Part shown: positions 31,348 to 37,062 of the stretch, piece by piece
How positions within the stretch are numbered: position 1 is the first letter of the stretch
How the letters are laid out: each line of letters begins with the position of its first letter
Source: an uncultured Prevotellaceae bacterium
Lineage (GTDB): Bacteria; Bacteroidota; Bacteroidia; Bacteroidales; Bacteroidaceae
DNA length: 37,062 nt
Assembly: GCA_947176895.1 (NCBI GenBank)
Contig: CAMWSK010000026.1
Location: 1-37,062, forward strand
Direction of reading: 5' to 3'
Notes under the pieces: generated by a model
The model's database searches: none
What the model was told of the DNA's origin: nothing
The model's input: the letters and a program-made list of their open reading frames with translations, nothing else
Program-made: the position numbers and the translations under genes

Positions 31348-32397
31348 ATGATGCGTATATTGGTAACGGGAGCCAGTGGCTTTATCGGCAGCTATATCTG
31401 TCAGGAGGGTTTGGACAAAGGGTATGAAGTGTGGGCAGGTATGCGAGGCACCAGCAGCAAGGGGTATCTTACGGATTCCCGCTTGAACTTCGCTACGTTG
31501 GATTTGTCGAACCCCGAGGTGCTCAGACAGCAACTGGAAGAACTCAAGAGCCGGATGGACGGCCGGGGGTGGGATTATGTGGTGCATGCCGCGGGAGCCA
31601 CCAAGAGCCTGAAACCTGAGGGCTTCTTCCGCACCAATACCCAAGGGACGAAGAACCTGGTGGAGGCGCTGATACAAGCCGATATGAAGCCCAGGCGCTT
31701 TGTGTTTGTCAGTTCGCTCAGCGTGTTTGGCGCGGTTCGCGAACAGGCTGTCTGTCGTCCTACGGCAGATAGTCCTTGGGTTTATGCTCCCATTATGGAT
31801 ACCGATGTGCCATGTCCCAACACGGTCTATGGGCAGAGCAAACTGCAGGCCGAGCGGTATCTGGCCTCGTTGACGGATTTTCCTTATGTCATCTTGCGGC
31901 CTACGGGGGTGTACGGTCCGCGCGAGAAAGACTATTTCCTGATGGCGAAGAGCATCAGGAAACACGTGGATTTTGCTGTAGGCTACAAGCCTCAGGAGAT
32001 AACGTTTGTGTATGTGATGGATGTGGTGCAGGCCGTGTTCAAGGCTTTTGATGCGCCGAATGCCGTGGGCAAAGGCTATTTCCTGAGCGACGGGTGTGTA
32101 TATAATAGTAGAAGTTTCAGCGACCTGTTGCAGAAAGAACTGGGCAACCCTTGGGTGCTTCATATCAAGGCTCCGCTGTGGTTCCTGCATGGCGTGTGTG
32201 CCATGAACGGTATGGTGATGCGATGGCTGGGCAAGCTGACTACTTTGAATATGGACAAGTACCATATCTTGCGCCAGCGCAACTGGCAGTGCGACATAGA
32301 GCCTGCCCGCCGGGATTTAGGATATAAGCCCGAGTATCCCTTGGAACGTGGTGTTCATCTGGCGGTGGAGTGGTATAAGGGAAACGGGTGGTTGTAG
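31348..32397 (+). CDS. NAD-dependent epimerase/dehydratase (extended SDR)
   Basis: A 349-aa cytoplasmic oxidoreductase or epimerase of the extended short-chain dehydrogenase family. The N-terminal Rossmann motif GASGFIG is at residues 8-14. The active-site serine is in FVSSLSVFG, and the catalytic YGQSK (Y-x3-K) is near residue 165. RPTGVYGP, a nucleotide-sugar or sterol-like substrate loop, follows. Likely substrates are a nucleotide sugar or a 3-beta-hydroxy lipid; sequence alone does not decide. Start may be at 31348 or the adjacent ATG at 31351. Monocistronic, with its terminator overlapping the stop codon. It is divergent from rnr and shares its promoter region. Confidence 0.88.
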   Translation: MMRILVTGASGFIGSYICQEGLDKGYEVWAGMRGTSSKGYLTDSRLNFATLDLSNPEVLRQQLEELKSRMDGRGWDYVVHAAGATKSLKPEGFFRTNTQGTKNLVEALIQADMKPRRFVFVSSLSVFGAVREQAVCRPTADSPWVYAPIMDTDVPCPNTVYGQSKLQAERYLASLTDFPYVILRPTGVYGPREKDYFLMAKSIRKHVDFAVGYKPQEITFVYVMDVVQAVFKAFDAPNAVGKGYFLSDGCVYNSRSFSDLLQKELGNPWVLHIKAPLWFLHGVCAMNGMVMRWLGKLTTLNMDKYHILRQRNWQCDIEPARRDLGYKPEYPLERGVHLAVEWYKGNGWL

Positions 32398-32417
32398 CCC
32401 CCGTTTCCCTTCTTTTT
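32377..32417. terminator. terminator overlapping the SDR stop codon
   Basis: AAGGGAAACGGG (32377-32388) and CCCGTTTCCCTT (32400-32411) form a perfect 12-bp stem followed by CTTTTT. The left arm is inside the SDR coding sequence. It reaches the stop of the convergent DUF3108 gene and could serve both. Confidence 0.85.
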
Positions 32418-33246
32418 ACTGTTTGATGATGGCGGTTTGCTTGTTGCGAACTCCTTCCGCTTGCTTCATATAAGCTTTGGCAACGCCGAATTTCAGGAAC
32501 ATGTCCAGCCGGACGGGCAGGTGGTTGGCGTCGTCGGTGATATAGAAGGTGATGATTTCCTTTTCCTTTTTCCCTTGTTTCTCCACAAAGGAGAACACCA
32601 TGCAGCGATACGTGATTTTCGTTTCTTCTGTGGTGAACTTCTTGATGCCGCGATACACCAGTTGTTGCGGTTCGATGGCCCTGCCGTCGGCCATGTCGAA
32701 GTAGATGCGCTCACCCACCTTGAAGTCGCTGCCGTTAAAGCTGCGTGCACGCAGCATCATGCTCATCATGTCGTAGACACATTCGGCCTTTTCCAGTATT
32801 TTGCGCGTTTGTTTGCCTGCGGGGTTCCGGTACATCATCTCCATGTGGCAGGTTCCGTCGGGATAGGAGTAGGAGACCTCGTTCACGCGATACTTGCCTC
32901 CCTCGACGGCTCCTTTTCTATAATATACGGGTACGAGGTCTTGCGTGACGATGCTTTCCAGTGTGTCGCGCATGGAGAAGAGGCGGTCCAGCCGTTTGCT
33001 GGTGCGTGTGAGCAGGTGGCTGCGCAGCATCTTTTGGCCATTGTGGTCAATGTCTTTGGTGAGCAGTGTGGCCGTGCCGGCGTTTATCCACACGAATTTC
33101 CAGTTGAAGAAGAGTTTGTACTCCAGTTTCTCACCGCTTCTGAAGGCTGTGTTCACTTCGGGACACTGGGCGTGTGCCGGCGTGCCGGGCGACAAGGCTC
33201 CGCCCAGCAGAAGGGCGGTGACGGCTATCTTTTGCAGTCTGTTCAT
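32416..33246 (-). CDS. DUF3108 exported protein
   Basis: A 276-aa periplasmic or envelope protein. The signal peptide is MNRLQKIAVTALLLGGALSP up to about residue 26 (AHA, then QCPE). The mature part matches the DUF3108 pattern: FRSGEKLEYKLFFNWKFVWINAGTA, a beta-rich middle, and a late FYITDDANHLPVRLDMFLKFG. DUF3108 proteins resemble beta-barrel or lipid-binding folds but have no established biochemical role. It is the last gene of the GH3-Ig-like-DUF3108 unit, 39 nt after the Ig-like gene. Cysteines near residues 28, 136 and 157 might form disulphides. Family call confident; function unknown. Confidence 0.88.
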   Translation of the reverse strand: MNRLQKIAVTALLLGGALSPGTPAHAQCPEVNTAFRSGEKLEYKLFFNWKFVWINAGTATLLTKDIDHNGQKMLRSHLLTRTSKRLDRLFSMRDTLESIVTQDLVPVYYRKGAVEGGKYRVNEVSYSYPDGTCHMEMMYRNPAGKQTRKILEKAECVYDMMSMMLRARSFNGSDFKVGERIYFDMADGRAIEPQQLVYRGIKKFTTEETKITYRCMVFSFVEKQGKKEKEIITFYITDDANHLPVRLDMFLKFGVAKAYMKQAEGVRNKQTAIIKQ

Positions 33247-33285
33247 GGCCGGATGGTTATGTGGTTTGCGTGTCGGGGGTGATGC

Positions 33286-35265
33286 CTATCGCTTTTTTTT
33301 ATTTTGTCTCTCCTGTTCGCGCTCTTTGTTGCGTTCGATGGCCGACTTCTTGTTGCCGGACGGCTTTTGCTTGGTGATGGCTTGGGGCTTTTGCTCCGTG
33401 AGCTTGATGGATCGGTAGTTCCAGGTCTGTTCCACATCGAAGCGTGCCCGCAGGGGGAGGGGTTGCGGGAAGTAGAACACCTCTTCGGGTTGTCGTCCGC
33501 TGTCGTAATCGCCCGTGTCCCATTTGCCGTTGCCGTTCTTGTCGATGAACAGGCGCATGTAGTATTGTCCGGGGTCGAGGAAGTAGAAGTCGGCTTGGCC
33601 GTCCTTGGCGGTCTCCTGTGCCACCACCTTGTCGCTTGTCGAGAGCAGTTGCACCACTTGTTGCTCGTCCTTTGCGCCTGTCAACTTCACGAAGATGCTT
33701 CCGTATTCGTCTTCACTCTTTATGCTGATGGTGTTTTTCGTGGAGCGTGTGTAGTGGTTCATCACGCTGCGAAAGGCCAGCGAGTCCGTCGTGAAACGAT
33801 AAGATTGTTTGGCTTCCCATTCGGCATAGAGCCGGAAGCGGCGTTGGTCCTTCTCTACGGGCAGGAACAGGAAGGGCACGGGCTTGTAGAGGCTGTCCAC
33901 CTTCATGGCCAGATGAAGCTTCGTTGTGTCGATTTCCTCCACAGGTTCGCTGAACTCCATCATGATGGGGCGGTTGGGGTCCGGAGGCAACGACGAACGT
34001 CCCTTGATCTGCATGGTCAGGTAGGTGGTGAGGAAGGGAGGCTCTTCCGCTTTGAAGGCCGCTTCTCCCAGTTTTTTCTTTCTTTTCTCCTCCTTTTTGT
34101 TCCACTCGTCCAGCTGGTCCTGCAGTTCTTTCTTGATGCGGGCATAGGTCTTCTTGGGCACCAGTTCCATGGTGTCGGTGCGCGGCACGGCCGCTCCGGT
34201 GGTGTCGGTATCGGGATAGGTGAGCGTGAAGGCCAGCGTGTCGGCCTGTGCCACCAGCGTGTCTGTCACCCAATAGATGATGGTGTCGTTGTGCAGCGAG
34301 GGTTCCGGCACCAGTGCTGTTCGGGCATCGAAGTTCATTCCCGTGATGACGGGCAGCGAGTCTTGTGGTGCGGTGAAATAGAGGGTGAAGGTGTAGGGGT
34401 CGGGACGTGCTGTTTTCAACAGGTGCTGCTCTTGTCCTTCCTCCAGAAAGCTTCGCAGCACGATGTCGTCGGGGAAGTAATGGATGTAAGGCACCATGCG
34501 TATCTTGTCGATGGTCGCGGTGTCGATCCACACCGTGTCGGGGCGCAGGTCGGGGCGTTGCGAGGTGGTGATGACGGCGGTGTCCCAGGCGATGACCTCG
34601 GATTTCTGGCTGAAGAAGCTGTTGCCGTCCATGTCCTGCAGGGCATAGGTGCGGTAGTTTCCCGGCTTGACACCCTTGATGACGAAGTGTCCGCGGCTGT
34701 CTGTCCGGCCCACGCGCAGGAAGCCCCGGCTGCGGAACAAGCTGTCGTGCCAGGTGGAATCAGCCGGATAGAGACCCACCTGTATGCCTTTCACGGGTTC
34801 CAGGTTCTCGGCATTGAGCACGGTGCCGCTCACCTCCATGGTATCAATCACGGGTCCGGTGCTGAAGCTGAAAGTGTATTGCCCCATGGGATTGTTTTCG
34901 TTGTTGTCCACGATGGCATCGGAGAAGTCGATGGTATAGGTGGTGTTGGCTCGAAGCGAGTCGTAGAGGGTGATTTTCACGCTTTTGCCGTCGGCCCTCA
35001 CGTTGGGCACTTCCCTCTGTGGCGGCGAGATGACCACCTTCTCGCTGGCGTTCTCCAGTTTGATGAATTCGTTGAAGCGGATGTCCACCTTCTTGCTTCT
35101 TTGGTTGACACTTCCGTTCAGGGGATGGCTGGCGACCACGCGCGGCGGTTCCACGTCGTAGCGCCCCCCGTCGGGCGAGCCGATGCTGGCGCAGGAGGCC
35201 AGGGCCACCACCACGGCAATGGCCAAGCCCTTTGTATAATAAGGTGTGGGTGTCTTGTGTGTCAT
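33286..35265 (-). CDS. Ig-like (Big_5) domain lipoprotein
   Basis: A 659-aa lipoprotein. The signal peptide ends in the lipobox LASC at about residue 25, followed by the ASIGSPDGGRYDVEPP stretch typical of this Bacteroidota family. A Big_5 Ig-like domain lies at about residues 38-138 (PPRVVASHPLNGSVN, VDIRFNEFI, TTYTIDFSDAIVDNN). A carboxypeptidase-regulatory-like beta sandwich (GHFVIKGVKPGNYRTYAL) follows at about 190-240. The centre has a coiled, Lys/Glu-rich stretch near residue 385-405, and the C-terminus is very basic (NKKSAIERNKEREQERQNKKKR). It starts 3 nt after the GH3 stop, so the two are one transcript. Probably cell-envelope; function unknown. Confidence 0.88.
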   Translation of the reverse strand: MTHKTPTPYYTKGLAIAVVVALASCASIGSPDGGRYDVEPPRVVASHPLNGSVNQRSKKVDIRFNEFIKLENASEKVVISPPQREVPNVRADGKSVKITLYDSLRANTTYTIDFSDAIVDNNENNPMGQYTFSFSTGPVIDTMEVSGTVLNAENLEPVKGIQVGLYPADSTWHDSLFRSRGFLRVGRTDSRGHFVIKGVKPGNYRTYALQDMDGNSFFSQKSEVIAWDTAVITTSQRPDLRPDTVWIDTATIDKIRMVPYIHYFPDDIVLRSFLEEGQEQHLLKTARPDPYTFTLYFTAPQDSLPVITGMNFDARTALVPEPSLHNDTIIYWVTDTLVAQADTLAFTLTYPDTDTTGAAVPRTDTMELVPKKTYARIKKELQDQLDEWNKKEEKRKKKLGEAAFKAEEPPFLTTYLTMQIKGRSSLPPDPNRPIMMEFSEPVEEIDTTKLHLAMKVDSLYKPVPFLFLPVEKDQRRFRLYAEWEAKQSYRFTTDSLAFRSVMNHYTRSTKNTISIKSEDEYGSIFVKLTGAKDEQQVVQLLSTSDKVVAQETAKDGQADFYFLDPGQYYMRLFIDKNGNGKWDTGDYDSGRQPEEVFYFPQPLPLRARFDVEQTWNYRSIKLTEQKPQAITKQKPSGNKKSAIERNKEREQERQNKKKR

Positions 35266-35268
35266 AGC

Positions 35269-36774
35269 TTAAAGTTTGGCCAGTATCTCCTCCACGATGG
35301 TGCGCTCGTTGCTCAGGCGTGGCACTTTGTGTTGCCCTCCCAGCTTGCCTTTCGATTTCAGCCAGGCCTCGAAGGTGCCCTGTGGCACGGCAATCAGTTC
35401 CAACCGTTGCAGGGTGATGTTCTTGAATCGTTTGGCCTCGTAGTCGCTGTTCAGCTGTTGCAGCCGTTCGTCCAGCAACCGGGCGAACCGTTCCATGTCG
35501 TCGGGCTGCTTGGAAAATTCCACGAGCCACTGGTGGCGGCACTGCCCCTCGGCGTTCATGTACACGGGTGCCGCCGTGTATTCGCTCACCTGCGCTCCCG
35601 TCTGCTCGCAGGCAAAGAGCAGTCCTTGTTCGGCGTTGTCCACAATCAGTTCTTCGCCGAAAGCGTTGATGAAGCTTTTGGTGCGGCCGCTGATGACGAT
35701 CTTGTAAGGGTCGGTGGAGGTGAAGCGCACGGTGTCGCCGATCTGATAGCGCCACAGCCCGCTGGAGGTGGAGATGAGCATGGCATAGTTCTTGCCGGTC
35801 TCCACGTCCCACAAGGGCACCGCCGTGGCCTCGGGCGACCCGAAGTCGGTCATGGGGATGAACTCGTAGAACACGCCATAGTCCACCATCAGCGACATGG
35901 CCTTGTCCTGTGGGTCGTCCTGCAGGGCGAAGAACCCTTCGCTGGCGTTGTAGGTCTCCATATAGTGCATACGGGCACTTGGGATGAGGTGCTCGTATTG
36001 TGTGCGATAGGGTGTGAAGGCCACGCCCCCGTGGAAGAATACTTCCAGGTTGGGCCACACCTGGTCCAGCGTGTCCTTGCCCGAGATTTCCAGCACGCGG
36101 TTGATGACGCTCATCATCCACGAGGGCACCCCGCTCAGGTTCGTCACGTCTTTGTTCATGGCCTCCCGGGCTATGCGGTCGCGCTTCTCCTCGAAGTCGC
36201 TCAGCAGCGCCGTGCTTTTCTTGGGCACACGCAGCAGGTTGACCAGCGGATTGATGTTTTCGATGAGTATGGCGCTCAAGTCGCCCACCAGCGAGCCGGC
36301 CACGTTGTAGTTGGGCTGGTGGCTGCCCCCAAGGATGAGCGCCTTGCCCGCGAACATGTTGGAGCGGGGATTGTTGCGCAGGTACCATGCCACGGCATCG
36401 GTGCCGCCCCGGTAGTGTGTGTCGTGGAGCGCCTGCTTCGATACGGGTATGAACTTGCTCTTGTCGTTCGTCGTCCCGCTGCTTTTGGCGTACCACCGCA
36501 CCCGTCCGGGCCACAGCACATCGCTCTCGCCGTGGCGCATGCGGTCGATGTAGCCCTTCAGTTCCTCGTAGGTGTTCACGGGGCCGCTGGTGGCAAACTG
36601 CTCATAGGTGGATATGTTGGCAAAACCGTGGCGGTGTCCCCATTCGGTGTTGCGGGCCAGCCGGACGAGCCTGCGCAGGGCTTTTATTTGCAACTCCTCG
36701 GCCTGTGTGGCATATTTGTCCAGTTGGCGCAGCCGGGGCGACAGCACAAGGCGCATGAAGTCTGTCTTACTCAT
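35269..36774 (-). CDS. bacterial GH3 family protein (acyl-adenylating, acyl-amido synthetase type)
   Basis: A 501-aa cytoplasmic enzyme of the GH3 superfamily, related to plant enzymes that adenylate a carboxylic acid and join it to an amino acid. The ATP-binding motif SSGTTNDKSKFIP is at about residue 94. The acyl-pocket loop METYNASEGFFAL follows, then GLWRYQIGDTVRF and SGRTKSFINAFGEEL, which matches the late adenylate-forming motif with its catalytic acid and lysine region. The bacterial substrate is unknown. A full promoter lies upstream, and two exported proteins follow in the same operon, which is odd for a cytosolic metabolic enzyme and hints at an envelope lipid or peptide product. 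Confidence 0.88.
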   Translation of the reverse strand: MSKTDFMRLVLSPRLRQLDKYATQAEELQIKALRRLVRLARNTEWGHRHGFANISTYEQFATSGPVNTYEELKGYIDRMRHGESDVLWPGRVRWYAKSSGTTNDKSKFIPVSKQALHDTHYRGGTDAVAWYLRNNPRSNMFAGKALILGGSHQPNYNVAGSLVGDLSAILIENINPLVNLLRVPKKSTALLSDFEEKRDRIAREAMNKDVTNLSGVPSWMMSVINRVLEISGKDTLDQVWPNLEVFFHGGVAFTPYRTQYEHLIPSARMHYMETYNASEGFFALQDDPQDKAMSLMVDYGVFYEFIPMTDFGSPEATAVPLWDVETGKNYAMLISTSSGLWRYQIGDTVRFTSTDPYKIVISGRTKSFINAFGEELIVDNAEQGLLFACEQTGAQVSEYTAAPVYMNAEGQCRHQWLVEFSKQPDDMERFARLLDERLQQLNSDYEAKRFKNITLQRLELIAVPQGTFEAWLKSKGKLGGQHKVPRLSNERTIVEEILAKL

Positions 36775-36802
36775 CGTTTCCTTTTGTAGATTCCTTAGTA
36801 TG

Positions 36803-36834
36803 CAAAGTTAGCGTTTTATCCCCATACCCGCAAA
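36803..36834 (-). promoter_or_regulatory. promoter of the GH3 operon
   Basis: On the minus strand: TTTG (36834-36831), 20-nt spacer and TAACTTTG (36810-36803), giving a leader of about 20-25 nt. Confidence 0.8.
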
Positions 36835-36944
36835 CTTTAAATTGTCCTTTTTCGGAACGGGAATCGGTGTCCGTTGCCGTGTAACCCGTCAGCATATCAG
36901 GAATAATAGCAAAAGCGGACGATTGGTTTCAGTGCACTTCAAAA

Positions 36945-37024
36945 ATACATGTTGATGTTTTTTGAAAACATGAACACGTTTTTCAAAAAGATGAACATGT
37001 TTTTCCAAAAACATCCACATGCTT
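36945..37024. repeat. dyad-repeat array C (4 units, 21-22 bp pitch)
   Basis: Four tandem units of the AAACATG-NN-CATGTTT type begin at 36945, 36966, 36987 and 37009. It parallels array A closely. The third unit in both starts AAAGATGAACATG and is followed by TTCC, and the last unit in both is shifted to 22 bp and reads CACATG on the right. The array lies about 110 nt upstream of the GH3 -33 box. The window ends 38 nt later, so it may continue. Confidence 0.8.
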
Positions 37025-37062
37025 CTGATGCTTTTGAAGAAGTTTTTCCTGTTTTTATTCTT

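Noticed and set aside
33304..36789. A 1161-codon plus-strand open frame opposite the GH3/Ig-like genes
   Set aside because: It is antisense to three well-supported genes. Long antisense frames are common with GC-biased third positions, and there is no domain or promoter.
9344..37024. The three dyad arrays as CRISPR arrays
   Set aside because: Units are only about 16 bp with 5-6 nt spacers and are imperfect palindromes. CRISPR needs longer repeats, 25-45 nt unique spacers and usually cas genes; none are present.

Overview
The window looks like a chromosomal segment of a Bacteroidales bacterium (Bacteroidaceae/Prevotellaceae-like; I cannot name the genus). The case rests on two things. First, most transcription units are preceded by the Bacteroidota-type promoter, TTTG, about 19-21 nt, then TAnnTTTG. 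Second, many products belong to families typical of that phylum: DUF4837, DUF2723, DUF3108, MG2-domain and Ig-like lipoproteins, a bacterial GH3 protein and a BspA-type LRR lipoprotein. I see no phage, plasmid, IS, transposase, integrase or CRISPR array. Most of the window is conserved core genome.

Layout. 79-2757: an unrecognised 180-aa protein diverges from a DUF4837-pdxB pair. 2771-5719: acpP-fabF-rnc, with an upstream dyad and a strong promoter; rnc has a very long low-complexity tail. 5806-8191 (minus): a tightly coupled lipid A/LPS-core operon of glycosyltransferase, InaA/Kdo-type kinase and LpxL-type acyltransferase. 8349-12464: an LRR lipoprotein and a large MG2-domain envelope protein, separated by a terminator and a repeat array. 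12619-12886: convergent tRNA-Leu(UAA) and tRNA-Gln(UUG). 13386-26660 (minus): tyrS with its own promoter, preceded by a closely packed eight-gene run: cysE, THUMP rRNA methyltransferase, S9 dipeptidyl peptidase, purD, membrane protein, DUF2723, NodB deacetylase, queG. 27220-31237 (minus): rnr, a U32-family (TrhP-like) protein and an aminoacyl-tRNA deacylase. 31348-32397: an SDR epimerase transcribed divergently from rnr. 32416-36774 (minus): GH3 protein, Ig-like lipoprotein, DUF3108 protein.

Themes. Three groups serve translation and RNA: rnc, tyrS/queG/THUMP methyltransferase with two tRNAs, and rnr/U32/tRNA deacylase. Three serve the envelope: the LPS operon, DUF2723/NodB, and GH3/Ig-like/DUF3108. 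Many cistrons overlap by ATGA or TGATG, which suggests translational coupling.

The least explained structure is a family of intergenic arrays at 9344-9423, 26928-27031 and 36945-37024. Each holds four or five tandem copies of the dyad AAACATG-NN-CATGTTT at a strict 21-22 bp pitch, placed upstream of three unrelated genes. I do not recognise it, and it is the best candidate here for an undescribed system. Secondary points are in-frame minisatellites that build charged tails on two RNA-acting enzymes (RNase III and the THUMP methyltransferase), and a DUF2723 protein that may be a protein O-mannosyltransferase.
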